Part shown: one piece after another, positions 1 to 7,312 of the stretch
Layout of the letters: each line of letters begins with the position of its first letter
Position numbering within the stretch: the stretch's first letter is position 1
From: Candidatus Aminicenantota bacterium
Lineage (GTDB): Bacteria; Acidobacteriota; Aminicenantia; Aminicenantales; UBA4085
Direction: 5' to 3'
Length of the DNA stretch: 36,607 nt
Assembly (NCBI GenBank): GCA_026393895.1
Contig: JAPKZG010000061.1
Location: 1 to 36,607, forward strand
Position numbers and translations under genes: made by a program
The notes under the pieces: model-generated
What the model was told of the DNA's origin: nothing
The model's database searches: none
Seen by the model: only the letters and a program-made list of their open reading frames with translations

Positions 1-100
1 TTTCTCAAATTTTGAAGAACCGGTTCATGTCAGATCCTCGCGCTCCTGAGTTCCGCAACGCCCACGCCGATCCTCCGGAAGGCCGGGAGTTCCCGTCGCG
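1..100. other. Left-edge non-coding stretch before the first gene
   Basis: No gene can be supported here. The reading frame of the downstream methyltransferase is open from about position 50, after an in-frame TGA at 47-49, but contains no ATG, GTG or TTG before 101. No convincing -35/-10 pair is visible, so the promoter may lie outside the window or be weak. Confidence 0.5.
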
Positions 101-1408
101 ATGAGTCCCGAGTCCGGAAGGTCGGTCCGGCTTTCCATTGAAAAAATCGTCTACCCCGGACGGCGGCTGGCCCGGCTCGACGGCCGGGTCTTTTTCACCG
201 ACGACGGATTGCCCGGCGAAACCGTCGAAGCCGAAATCCTCAAGGAGCGTTCCTCTTTCGTCGAAGCCCGGACGACGGCGATTCTGACTCCCTCTCCCCG
301 GCGGATTCCCGCCCGCTGCGGCCACTTCCTGGCTTGCGGGTCTTACCAAGGCCTGCCCTACGCCGATCAGCTGGACTTGAAGAAGGCCCAATTCCGGGAG
401 ATGTTCAGAGCCCCCGGCCTCGCTCTTCCGGTCGAAATCGAAATCGTTTCTTCCCCCTTGGAATGGCATTACCGGAATAAAATCCGGTTTTCTTTGAGAG
501 GATCCGGGCCGGAGACGTTTCTGGCCTACCACGTTCCGGGATCCCACGACGCTTTCCTCCCGACAAACAATCGTTGTTTTCTGGCCACGGATCAAGCCTG
601 CGCGATCGCCGGCGCGGTCTTGGCCACGGTCCGGGAATGCGGGACGCCGGACCTTGGGGAGATCGAAGTCCGGGAGAGCCGGTCGGAAGGAATTTTTCTT
701 TTAAACCTTTTTTGGCGGACGCGGCGGTCCAAGGAGTGCCTCGATGCAATCCTGGCCGCCCTTCCGCCCCGCTTTCCCCTCTCCGGGATTGTCTCCTGGA
801 CGCCCCAAAAGGGAAGACGCGCCGCCGAGTTATTGGAATGGGGATCGGACTCGATCGCGGAGCGGGCGGGCGAAACGGTCTACGAAATCGGCGCCGGGTC
901 GTTTTTCCAAATCAACGGCGCGATTCTGCCCCTCGTTCTCGACGCGATCGTCGCGGCAGCCGGCCTTCGGGGAACGGAAACCGTCGCCGACGTCTACGGC
1001 GGCGTGGGAACATTCGGCCTGGCCCTCTCGAAATCCGCCGGGCGGGTTTTCGTCGTCGAATCGTTTCCGGACAATATCCGCCGACTTCGGTCCAATATCA
1101 GCAAAAATGGCCTCGGAAATGTCGAGGTTTGCCCGGGCCCGGGCGAAGAATGGATGACGGACCTGGCCGGACGCGGCCTGGATCTCGTCGTTCTCGATCC
1201 CCCGCGGAAGGGCTTGGCCCCGGAGGTCGTCCAGGCCTTGAACGAACATTCGGTCGGTAAAATCCTCTACCTGTCCTGCAATCCGGCCACCCTCGCTCGA
1301 GACATCGTCCTTCTCGGCCGGAAATATTCGCCCGCCATGGTGCAGCTTTTCGACTTCTTCCCCCAGACGCCGCATATCGAAACGCTGGCCGTTCTCGTCC
1401 CGAATTAA
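101..1408 (+). CDS. 23S rRNA (uracil-5-)-methyltransferase, RlmD/RumA type, with altered Fe-S motif
   Basis: This enzyme of the TrmA/RumA family transfers a methyl group from SAM to C5 of a uridine in 23S rRNA. Residues about 7-62 form an N-terminal TRAM RNA-binding domain. The SAM-binding motif DVYGGVGTFG lies near residue 300, followed by LDPPRKG and the catalytic-cysteine motif LSCNPAT (Cys393). The usual [4Fe-4S] motif is C-x5-C-x2-C plus a distant cysteine. Here Cys73 and Cys79 are present but the third position is Tyr82, so the cluster is probably lost or altered. The length of 435 aa is normal. ATG 101 is the first start after the in-frame stop at 47. The gene converges on rlmN with only 4 bp between stops. 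The exact target uridine (747, 1939 or both) cannot be told from sequence. Confidence 0.88.
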   Translation: MSPESGRSVRLSIEKIVYPGRRLARLDGRVFFTDDGLPGETVEAEILKERSSFVEARTTAILTPSPRRIPARCGHFLACGSYQGLPYADQLDLKKAQFREMFRAPGLALPVEIEIVSSPLEWHYRNKIRFSLRGSGPETFLAYHVPGSHDAFLPTNNRCFLATDQACAIAGAVLATVRECGTPDLGEIEVRESRSEGIFLLNLFWRTRRSKECLDAILAALPPRFPLSGIVSWTPQKGRRAAELLEWGSDSIAERAGETVYEIGAGSFFQINGAILPLVLDAIVAAAGLRGTETVADVYGGVGTFGLALSKSAGRVFVVESFPDNIRRLRSNISKNGLGNVEVCPGPGEEWMTDLAGRGLDLVVLDPPRKGLAPEVVQALNEHSVGKILYLSCNPATLARDIVLLGRKYSPAMVQLFDFFPQTPHIETLAVLVPN

Positions 1409-1412
1409 CGAA

Positions 1413-2438
1413 TCAATCCGCGGGCGCGGAACCGGCCAACTGCCCGCAGGCGGCCTGGATATCACTTCCCTTTGAGCTCCGGAGGGTCGCTCCGACTCCC
1501 TTGTTTTTAAGCCGTCGGATGAATTCATCGACGGACGCGCGCTCCGGCCGCTCGAACGGGAGCCCGGCGACCGGGCTGAAAGCGATCAAATTCACTTTCG
1601 CCCGGAGCCGCCGGGCAAGCCGAGCCAGGCGCTCCGCGTCCGCCGGCCGGTCGTTGATTCCCTTGAGCAGAACGTATTCAAAGGTGATTTTCCGGCCCCC
1701 ACCTCCTAAGTAACCCTCGCAGGCGGAAATCAGTTCGGACAAAGGATACCGGCGGTTGACCGGCATCAGCCGGGTTCGTGTCTCGTCATCGGCCGCGTGG
1801 ATGGAAACGGATAGGTTGATTTGGAGGTTGATTTTCGCGAAGCGCTCGATTCCGGGAACGAGTCCGCAGGTAGAAACGGTGATCCGCCGGGCGGCGAACC
1901 GGAATCCGCGGGGATCGTTGAGAACGCGGAGGGCGTGTTCAACGTTGTCCATATTATCGAGCGGCTCCCCCATCCCCATGAACACGAGGTTTGTCAAATC
2001 GACGTCCAGGGAATTGCGCTGGTGCAGGACTTGGCCGAGGATCTCGGCCGGGGTCAGTTGGCGATGAAAACCGTGGAGTCCGCTGGCGCAAAAAGCGCAG
2101 GCGAATTTGCATCCCGCCTGGGTCGAAAGACAGATCGTCCGCCGGGCCCCGGAAGGGATGAAAACAGTCTCGATCAGGCGACCGTCGGCCAGATGGAACA
2201 ATGTTTTCGATGTCCCGTCGATCGAACTCCGGACCTCGACGACCTCCAGCGGCCGAAGCGAAAACCGCTCCGCGAGACGGTCCCGGAGCGCCCGCGGCAG
2301 GTCGGTGAATTCCGCATACGAGGACGCCCCTTTTTGATAGAGCCAGGCAAAGACCTGCTCGGCCCGGTAGGCCGGCTCATTTTCCCCGGCCAGGGCGGTA
2401 CGCAATTCCTCGAAATTCAGGTCTCTGATGTCCCGCAT
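1413..2438 (-). CDS. rlmN: Dual-specificity 23S rRNA/tRNA adenine-C2 methyltransferase RlmN
   Basis: This radical SAM enzyme methylates C2 of A2503 in 23S rRNA and, in many bacteria, A37 of tRNA. The cluster motif C-x3-C-x2-C is at residues 110, 114 and 117. Cys103 corresponds to the conserved upstream catalytic cysteine. Cys331, near the C-terminus in a QAACGQL context, corresponds to the cysteine that carries the methyl group in RlmN. The product is 341 aa counted from ATG 2438. A TTG two codons upstream (2444) is a less likely start, and neither start has a strong Shine-Dalgarno sequence. A weak promoter candidate (TTGTGA-17-TTAAAT, 2464-2492, minus strand) lies about 25 bp upstream. Housekeeping gene with no sign of decay. 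Confidence 0.95.
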   Translation of the reverse strand: MRDIRDLNFEELRTALAGENEPAYRAEQVFAWLYQKGASSYAEFTDLPRALRDRLAERFSLRPLEVVEVRSSIDGTSKTLFHLADGRLIETVFIPSGARRTICLSTQAGCKFACAFCASGLHGFHRQLTPAEILGQVLHQRNSLDVDLTNLVFMGMGEPLDNMDNVEHALRVLNDPRGFRFAARRITVSTCGLVPGIERFAKINLQINLSVSIHAADDETRTRLMPVNRRYPLSELISACEGYLGGGGRKITFEYVLLKGINDRPADAERLARLARRLRAKVNLIAFSPVAGLPFERPERASVDEFIRRLKNKGVGATLRSSKGSDIQAACGQLAGSAPAD

Positions 2439-2520
2439 TTTCAATTCGCCGTCCGGCGGGCTTATTTAATCAAACCCCGGACGAATTCACAAGCCGGCCG
2501 TTTTTCAGCGTACGGCGAGC

Positions 2521-2546
2521 ACTCCCAACCCTTTGGGTGCGAGGGC
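2521..2546. repeat. Dispersed hairpin repeat, copy 1
   Basis: A 26-bp segment containing the hairpin ACCC-TTT-GGGT (2528-2538) and the flank GTGCGAG. It closely matches segments at 3525-3550 and 3621-3646. It sits upstream of the exporter gene and just before that gene's predicted promoter. It resembles a REP-like intergenic palindrome, but I cannot assign it to a named family. Confidence 0.6.
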
Positions 2547-2556
2547 CGCCGCCGCC

Positions 2557-2585
2557 TGGATATTTCGGGATGACTCTGATATAAG
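2557..2585 (+). promoter_or_regulatory. Promoter of the DMT exporter gene
   Basis: TGGATA (2557-2562), a 17-bp spacer and TATAAG (2580-2585). The expected transcription start, about 7 nt downstream, falls at about 2592, only about 3 nt before ATG 2595. No Shine-Dalgarno sequence is present, which suggests a leaderless or nearly leaderless mRNA. Confidence 0.45.
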
Positions 2586-2594
2586 TGGGCCCTC

Positions 2595-3506
2595 ATGCTT
2601 CACCTGTTCGACGAGTTGATCCGGGTCCCGCACATCGGAGAAATCCTGTCCCTGTCGTCGGCCGTCGTCTGGGCTTTGGCGGTGATCCTGTTCCGGATCG
2701 CCGGCGACAAGATTCATCCCCTGGTGATGAATCTTTTTAAAAACGCGCTGGCCCTGGTTCTTCTCGCCGCAACCGCCGTCGTCATCGGGGGCGCGCCGTC
2801 CCTCCCGCCGAAAACATTTGCGATATTCGTCCTCAGCGGCATCCTGGGGATCGCCCTCTCTGACTGGCTGTTTTTCACCGCCCTGGTCAAGCTCGGGGCG
2901 GAGTTGACGGCGATCGTGGACTGCGCCTACAGCCCCTTCGTCATCGGCCTGTCGTTTCTTTTTCTCGGCGAGCGAATGAACGGCGTTCAACTCGTCGGGG
3001 TGATCCTAATCGTCGGCGCCGTGGTCCTGATCACCCGAAAAAAAAGCGATGACCGGATCTCCCGGCGCGACCTGTTGTCCGGCGTAGGAATCGGGGTCGT
3101 ATCAATGTTTCTCACCGCGGCCGGCATCGTGATGGTCAAGCCGTACTTAGCCGGCATTTCGATCGTTTGGGCGACCCTGATCCGGATGGCCGGCGGAGCC
3201 GTTGCCGGAACGATTTTATGGGGCCTTCATCCCCGCCGCCGGGAGCTTCTCCGGCCGCTCCGGACAGGAGCGAACTACAAGATCCTGATCCCGGCCTCCA
3301 TCCTGTCGGCTTACATATCCGTCCTTATCTGGCTGGCCGGGATGAAGTACACCCAAGCGTCGATCGCCTCCGCCCTCAACCAACTCAATACGATTTTCAT
3401 CTTTCTGCTGGCCGCCGTGATCCTGAAAGAAAAAATAACCCCCCTGAAAGCGGCGGCCGTCGCGCTGGCGTTTATCGGAGCAATCTTGGTATCGGTTGTT
3501 TTTTAA
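2595..3506 (+). CDS. DMT-superfamily (EamA) inner-membrane transporter
   Basis: A 303-aa, strongly hydrophobic protein with about ten predicted membrane helices arranged as two EamA repeats (about residues 10-140 and 155-300). This is the usual build of drug/metabolite exporters of the inner membrane. The second repeat ends with a helix running to the C-terminus. The substrate cannot be inferred, since EamA proteins export amino acids, nucleotide-type metabolites or other small molecules. The start ATG 2595 has no Shine-Dalgarno sequence and lies about 9 nt after a -10 box. The last 18 codons and the adjoining downstream sequence are the first copy of a 96-bp tandem duplication. The stop of copy 1 (TAA 3504-3506) is intact, so the protein itself is not extended. 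Confidence 0.85.
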   Translation: MLHLFDELIRVPHIGEILSLSSAVVWALAVILFRIAGDKIHPLVMNLFKNALALVLLAATAVVIGGAPSLPPKTFAIFVLSGILGIALSDWLFFTALVKLGAELTAIVDCAYSPFVIGLSFLFLGERMNGVQLVGVILIVGAVVLITRKKSDDRISRRDLLSGVGIGVVSMFLTAAGIVMVKPYLAGISIVWATLIRMAGGAVAGTILWGLHPRRRELLRPLRTGANYKILIPASILSAYISVLIWLAGMKYTQASIASALNQLNTIFIFLLAAVILKEKITPLKAAAVALAFIGAILVSVVF

Positions 3507-3548
3507 GCTTCAGCGACGGCCTGGACTCCCCACCCTTTGGGTGCGAGT
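3453..3548 (+). repeat. 96-bp tandem duplication, copy 1 (covers 3' end of the DMT gene)
   Basis: First unit of a direct repeat with a period of exactly 96 bp (32 codons). It holds the last 18 codons of the transporter including its stop, the HindIII-like AAGCTT segment and hairpin repeat copy 2 (CACCC-TTT-GGGTG at 3531-3543). By hand alignment it differs from the second unit at 7 of 96 positions. Confidence 0.9.
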
Positions 3549-3559
3549 GCGGCCGTCGC
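3513..3559. repeat. Cruciform-forming palindrome spanning the repeat junction
   Basis: Outer arms GCGACGGCC (3513-3521) and GGCCGTCGC (3551-3559) are perfect 9-bp complements. Between them sits the inner hairpin CACCC-TTT-GGGTG (3531-3543). The whole is a stacked stem-loop about 47 nt long, created where copy 1 meets copy 2. Confidence 0.65.
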
Positions 3560-3644
3560 GTTGGCGTTTATCGGAGCAATCTTGGTATCGGTTGTTTTCT
3601 AAGCTTCAGCGGCGGCCTGGCCTCCCCACCTCTTAGGTGCGAGT
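3549..3644 (+). repeat. 96-bp tandem duplication, copy 2 (untranslated)
   Basis: Second unit of the tandem duplication. It repeats the transporter C-terminal codons in the same frame, followed by an equivalent TAA at 3600-3602, but lies after the real stop. Hairpin copy 3 (CACCT-CTT-AGGTG at 3627-3639) carries paired changes that keep its stem. A partial third unit (GCGGCGGCC) begins at 3645. Confidence 0.9.
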
Positions 3645-3750
3645 GCGGCGGCCTGTCCCGGCTCCGCTGAGGGCAACCTCACTTCGCTCGGCCCGCCCCT
3701 GCTTTGCATGGGACTGCAAAGCCTGTACTCCCCTTGAGAGGGCCAGCCCT
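3645..3750. other. Intergenic region with two further hairpins
   Basis: No gene is seen between the duplication and the secreted-protein gene. Two perfect stems are present: GCTTTGCA/TGCAAAGC (3701-3708 and 3715-3722, 6-nt loop) and AGAGGG/CCCTCT (3737-3742 and 3747-3752, 4-nt loop). The second overlaps the stop codon of the leftward gene. Neither is followed by a T-run, so they are not obvious intrinsic terminators. They could stabilise or slow transcripts ending in this convergent gap. Confidence 0.5.
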
Positions 3751-4551
3751 CTATTTTCCCGGGGCAAGCCGCAGGTCGACCCAGAAGGAATAGACCTGCG
3801 GCCCGCTTTGTCGGGCGGCCAGATAATCCTCGGTCGAATATTCTCCGAGCCCGCCCCCGGACATGTCGGCCCCACCCTCGAATTGAGCCAGCCGCATTTG
3901 TTTGATTTCCTCGGTTACTCCGCCCCATTCCACGCCGAATTTGAACGGTTTGGCCGGGTCGACTTTGACCTCGTTTTCCGGGTCGTCGAGCAAAGCCAGG
4001 GGAATGACGAACTCATAAACCATGGCTTGTTGGACCCGGGAGAGCCGGTACGTGGCGGTTTCGGCTTGGCCGGGACGAGGAACGATCTCGCCTTTTTTAT
4101 TCACCGGATCGCAGGCGAAATGCAGGTATTGGGGTTGGGCTTTCAATTCGGCTTCCTTTTCCGCGAACAGCTCCTGGCCCCGACTTTTTATCAACTGGAT
4201 GAGTTCGTCGGCGGTTATTGTCTTTCGATAAAACTTGATCCCGTGGACCTTCTTCGTTTTCATGGCCGGGTTGATCCAAAACGTAATCCCCGTCTGTTCC
4301 GCAGTGCTCTGAAATTGGGGATCGTCCAACGACAGCATGACATACACGTGCGAGGCGTCGTTGCGGACTGCGATTTTCGCCCCAACCGATTCCTCGGCGA
4401 CGATTTCCTCGGGGGCCCATTCGGTCGTCTGGCCGTCGACGGCGACAGGGGCCGCCGTCCACCGGCTGGTGATGACCTTGTCCTTGGACGCCCCCAGCGG
4501 CAGGACGAGAAGTCCCGCCAGGATGATGAACGGGATTTTATGCGATTTCAT
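3751..4551 (-). CDS. Secreted CBM9-like carbohydrate-binding-fold protein
   Basis: A 266-aa protein with an N-terminal signal peptide (hydrophobic stretch IPFIILAGLLVLPLG) and no lipobox. The mature part starts with a VDGQTTEW motif and continues through beta-rich segments such as HVYVMLSLDD. This pattern resembles family-9-like carbohydrate-binding or DOMON-type domains of secreted proteins. No catalytic motif is recognised, so a binding role is inferred. ATG 4551 is chosen because GGGAGG precedes it at good spacing. The longer open frame up to 4596 would start inside the promoter's -10 box. Convergent with the DMT gene. Confidence 0.6.
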   Translation of the reverse strand: MKSHKIPFIILAGLLVLPLGASKDKVITSRWTAAPVAVDGQTTEWAPEEIVAEESVGAKIAVRNDASHVYVMLSLDDPQFQSTAEQTGITFWINPAMKTKKVHGIKFYRKTITADELIQLIKSRGQELFAEKEAELKAQPQYLHFACDPVNKKGEIVPRPGQAETATYRLSRVQQAMVYEFVIPLALLDDPENEVKVDPAKPFKFGVEWGGVTEEIKQMRLAQFEGGADMSGGGLGEYSTEDYLAARQSGPQVYSFWVDLRLAPGK

Positions 4552-4584
4552 GTTTTCCTCCCGATAATCCGCCCGGCACGGAAA

Positions 4585-4613
4585 ATTGTAGGACACGTTT
4601 CATCCCGAGTCAA
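4585..4613 (-). promoter_or_regulatory. Promoter of the CBM9-like gene
   Basis: On the minus strand: TTGACT (4613-4608), a 17-bp spacer and TACAAT (4590-4585). The predicted transcription start is near 4578, giving a leader of about 27 nt with a GGGAGG ribosome-binding site before ATG 4551. Confidence 0.7.
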
Positions 4614-4664
4614 ATGCTGCCCCTCCCTCGTTTCGGGTTGCGGTTCGGGCCGGGAAATTTTAAA

Positions 4665-5107
4665 ATGGAGGTTGTGAAGATTCCCCGATCGCCGCTGGTC
4701 GTTCCCGTCGCTCTATTCTCCGCTCTGACCGTCCTGTTGACGGCGGCCGGATCGCCCTGCAGTTGGACTTGGAGAAAACGTTCCTCGACATCAACGCCGC
4801 CGTTCCCTGCGGGTTGATTCTTAATGAACTCGTCCTCAACGCCTTGAAACACGCGTTTCCGAACAACCGGGAAGGAAAGATCCTGGTCGAGCTTCGGGAA
4901 AACGAGAACGGGTCGATCCGGCTGACGGTGCGCGACAATGGGATCGGCCTGCCGGAAGGGTGCGAGCCCGGTAAGGTCGAATCCCTCGGATTCCAGATCA
5001 TCTCACTCTTGTCGGCTCAGTTGGAAGGGCGGATCGATGTCCGGCGGGAGGACGGGACGGCGATCACCTTGAGATTCAAGCCGCCCCGGTACGCCGACCA
5101 GGTCTGA
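4665..5107 (+). pseudogene. Histidine-kinase remnant (HATPase domain) with displaced N-terminus
   Basis: From about 4742 to 5107 one frame encodes a HATPase_c domain of the HisKA_2/HWE-like type. It has the N-box region PCGLILNELVLNALKHAF, a DNGIGLP G1 box and an LGFQIISLL G2 segment. The phospho-acceptor histidine helix and all sensor domains are missing. A different frame, opening at ATG 4665, encodes a signal-like hydrophobic start (about residues 8-30) that runs into the kinase region out of frame near 4740. This looks like an internal deletion that joined the N-terminal membrane segment to the C-terminal ATPase and broke the frame. Expression of the 114-aa ATPase fragment from TTG 4763 cannot be excluded. 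Confidence 0.7.
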
Positions 5108-5158
5108 CCGCCGTCGTCTCCGGCGACCGGGCAAAGAAAAGGACGTCGGAAAACGCCC

Positions 5159-5779
5159 TCAGGTCATCAATTGACGGACGACGTCCACGGCGCTGGCCGC
5201 GTCGGGGGCGTATCCCCGGGCCCCGATTTGACCGGCATAGTCCTCGGTCAGGGGCGCTCCGCCGACGATCACCGGAACGTTCAGGCCGGCCGTTTGGAGG
5301 GCGGAGATCACCGTCTTCATCTGAACCATGGTCGTCGTCAGGAGCGCCGAAAGCGCCACGACGTTCGCCTGGTGGGCTTTCGCCGCTTCGACGAATTTCT
5401 CGGGGGCGACGTCCGCCCCCAAGTCGACGATTTTAAACCCGGCCCCCTTGAGCATCATGGCCACGAGATTTTTTCCGATGTCGTGGAGGTCCCCTTTGAC
5501 CGTGCCGATGACGACGCACCCCTTGGGCTCGATCCCCTCTTTGATCAACAGGGGTTCGAGCTTGACGAGGGCGGCGTTCATCGCCCGAGCCGCGACGAGG
5601 ACCTCGGGAATAAAGACCTCGTTGTTTTTGAACAACACGCCGAGTTTTTCCATCCCGGCGATCAAACCTTCGTTTAAAATTCTCCGGGTGGGCAACCCCT
5701 CGGCGAGCGCCCGGTCCAATAGGATTTCAACCTCGGCCTTCCGGCCGCCCATCAAAGCTTCCTGCATGGCCTCAAGCAT
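5159..5779 (-). CDS. Corrinoid (B12-binding) protein of methyltransferase systems
   Basis: A 206-aa protein with two domains. Residues about 5-85 form a helical cap of the B12-binding-2 type, and residues about 86-206 form a Rossmann-like cobalamin-binding domain. The base-on-cobalt histidine motif D-x-H-x-x-G is intact (Asp97, His99, Gly102). A second signature, VIVGGAPL, follows. Such proteins (MtaC/MtbC/MtvC type) carry a methyl group between a substrate methyltransferase and an acceptor methyltransferase. Neither partner, nor an activating ATPase, is encoded nearby, so the substrate is unknown. The start ATG 5779 is preceded by a GAGGAG ribosome-binding site. Confidence 0.9.
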   Translation of the reverse strand: MLEAMQEALMGGRKAEVEILLDRALAEGLPTRRILNEGLIAGMEKLGVLFKNNEVFIPEVLVAARAMNAALVKLEPLLIKEGIEPKGCVVIGTVKGDLHDIGKNLVAMMLKGAGFKIVDLGADVAPEKFVEAAKAHQANVVALSALLTTTMVQMKTVISALQTAGLNVPVIVGGAPLTEDYAGQIGARGYAPDAASAVDVVRQLMT

Positions 5780-5891
5780 GAATCACTCCTCGCCGATTCT
5801 CCCTGGCAACCGGCCGTTGGGATCTCCCTCCCCCCGGAAAACCGCCGCCTTCCTTCGAATCCAAGAGGGTGGAGCGGCGGAAACCTCCGCG

Positions 5892-5920
5892 AATATACCA
5901 AGACGAAAACTCGAAGTCAA
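5892..5920 (-). promoter_or_regulatory. Promoter of the corrinoid-protein gene
   Basis: On the minus strand: TTGACT (5920-5915), a 17-bp spacer and TATATT (5897-5892). The predicted start is near 5885. Confidence 0.65.
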
Positions 5921-5975
5921 TGGAAAAGGACGCGCCCGTCTCCCCTCTCCCGCGGCCGCCGCCGATCCGGAAACG

Positions 5976-6004
5976 TGGATTTTCCGGAACGCTTTCCGTA
6001 TAAT
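5976..6004 (+). promoter_or_regulatory. Promoter of the phosphofructokinase gene
   Basis: A perfect TATAAT -10 box (5999-6004) with a weak -35, TGGATT (5976-5981), at 17 bp. The predicted start is near 6011, giving a leader of about 47 nt that contains AGGAGG. Confidence 0.55.
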
Positions 6005-6057
6005 CTTGAGTCCGTCGGGCACTCGTCCGCGGGCCCGACCGAAAAGGAGGAATGACC

Positions 6058-7260
6058 ATGGCCAACATCAAATCAAATAAAGGCGTCATCGGGATTCTCA
6101 CCGGCGGCGGCGACGTTCCGGGATTGAACCCGGCGATCCGGGCGGTCACCCTCCGGGCCCTCAACGAGGGTTATAAAGTCATCGGGTTGAAGCGGGGGTG
6201 GGCGGGGCTGATCGAAATGGTCCGGGATAAGGAGGCGGACAATTCCGCCCATTATTGTCCTCTAACCGAAGAATTCGTCAGAAAAGCCGGCCGGACCGGC
6301 GGCACGTTCCTTCACACGTCCCGAACCCGTCCGAGCCATATCCCCCTCTCGGCCGTGCCGACGCATCTTCGCGAGTTCTACAAGGAAAAATCAAACGACC
6401 TGACCCCGGACGTCCTGAAAAACCTCGATTTCCTCGGGATCGATTATCTGGTCCCGATCGGGGGGGACGACACCCTGAGCTACGGCGTCCATCTCCACCA
6501 GCAAGGCTTCAAAGTCGTCGCCATTCCGAAAACGATGGACAACGATGTCCCGGGGACGGATTATTGCATCGGCTTTTCGACCTGCGTCACCCGGACGATC
6601 GCCCTTTCCAACGCCCTTCGGACATCGGCCGGGTCGCACGAACGGTTCCTCGTCATCGAGGTCTTCGGCCGCTACGCCGGGTTCACGGCGCTGCTGCCGA
6701 CGCTGGCCGCGGCGGCCGACCGATGCCTGATCCCCGAGCATCCGTTCGACATCGAACGCCTCGCGGAACTTCTCTCTCAGGACCGGGCCGAAAACGCGAG
6801 CAACTACGCCATCGTCATCGTCGCGGAAGGGGCCGTCCCCGAAGGCGGGGACATGGTTTTTTCCAACCAGGAGACCGACATGTTCGGCCACAAGAAACTC
6901 GGCGGGATCGGCGACCTGGTTTCCCAAAAGCTGAAGGAATTCGCGCCGAAATACAACAACGGCCGGAAAGTCGACGTCCTCAACCAGAAGCTCGGATATC
7001 TCGTCCGCTGCGGCGAGCCCGACGCGCTCGATTCCATCATTCCCATGGCCTTCGGCAACATCGCCTTCGACCTCGTTCTGGAGGGCAAATCCGGCCGGAT
7101 GGCCTGTCTGCGCAAGGGCGAATATGACGATGTTCCTCTCGATGTCGTGACCAGCCACAAGAAAGTCGTTGACATCGACACCTCCTACGACCGGGACCGG
7201 TTGCGTCCGCTCTATTCCCATTTCGGCCGCAAGCCGTTTTTGCTGATCGAAGGCGCCTGA
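6058..7260 (+). CDS. 6-phosphofructokinase, predicted diphosphate (PPi)-dependent
   Basis: Phosphorylates fructose 6-phosphate to fructose 1,6-bisphosphate in glycolysis. The family signature is clear: LTGGGDVPGLN at the N-terminus, IGGDDT at residues 134-139 and PKTMDND at 157-163. In E. coli the ATP enzyme has glycine at the two positions that here are Asp138 and Lys158. The Asp/Lys pair is the known signature of PPi-dependent enzymes, which also work reversibly. The product is 400 aa counted from ATG 6058. AGGAGG (6045-6050) is 7 nt from ATG 6058 but only 1 nt from the in-frame ATG at 6052, so 6058 is the better start. It stands alone between its promoter and the next gene. Confidence 0.9.
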   Translation: MANIKSNKGVIGILTGGGDVPGLNPAIRAVTLRALNEGYKVIGLKRGWAGLIEMVRDKEADNSAHYCPLTEEFVRKAGRTGGTFLHTSRTRPSHIPLSAVPTHLREFYKEKSNDLTPDVLKNLDFLGIDYLVPIGGDDTLSYGVHLHQQGFKVVAIPKTMDNDVPGTDYCIGFSTCVTRTIALSNALRTSAGSHERFLVIEVFGRYAGFTALLPTLAAAADRCLIPEHPFDIERLAELLSQDRAENASNYAIVIVAEGAVPEGGDMVFSNQETDMFGHKKLGGIGDLVSQKLKEFAPKYNNGRKVDVLNQKLGYLVRCGEPDALDSIIPMAFGNIAFDLVLEGKSGRMACLRKGEYDDVPLDVVTSHKKVVDIDTSYDRDRLRPLYSHFGRKPFLLIEGA

Positions 7261-7312
7261 GTTCGGGCCGGCCGCCGGGGTCCGTGGGCGATTTCCCCGG
7301 AAAAACGAACTG

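Larger units (their letters stand above)
5780..6057. other. Divergent control region between corrinoid gene and phosphofructokinase
   Basis: A 278-bp gap without a gene. It holds one promoter for each direction (5892-5920 leftward, 5976-6004 rightward). The leftward transcript would have a leader of about 105 nt; I looked for cobalamin or SAM/SAH riboswitch signatures in it and saw none. Confidence 0.6.

Noticed and set aside
3645..3752. Hairpins at 3701-3722 and 3737-3752 as intrinsic terminators
   Set aside because: Neither is followed by a T-run on the strand it would terminate.
5780..5885. Possible cobalamin or SAM/SAH riboswitch in the corrinoid gene leader
   Set aside because: The leader is too short for a cobalamin riboswitch and I could not find the conserved core motifs of SAM, SAH or B12 riboswitches.
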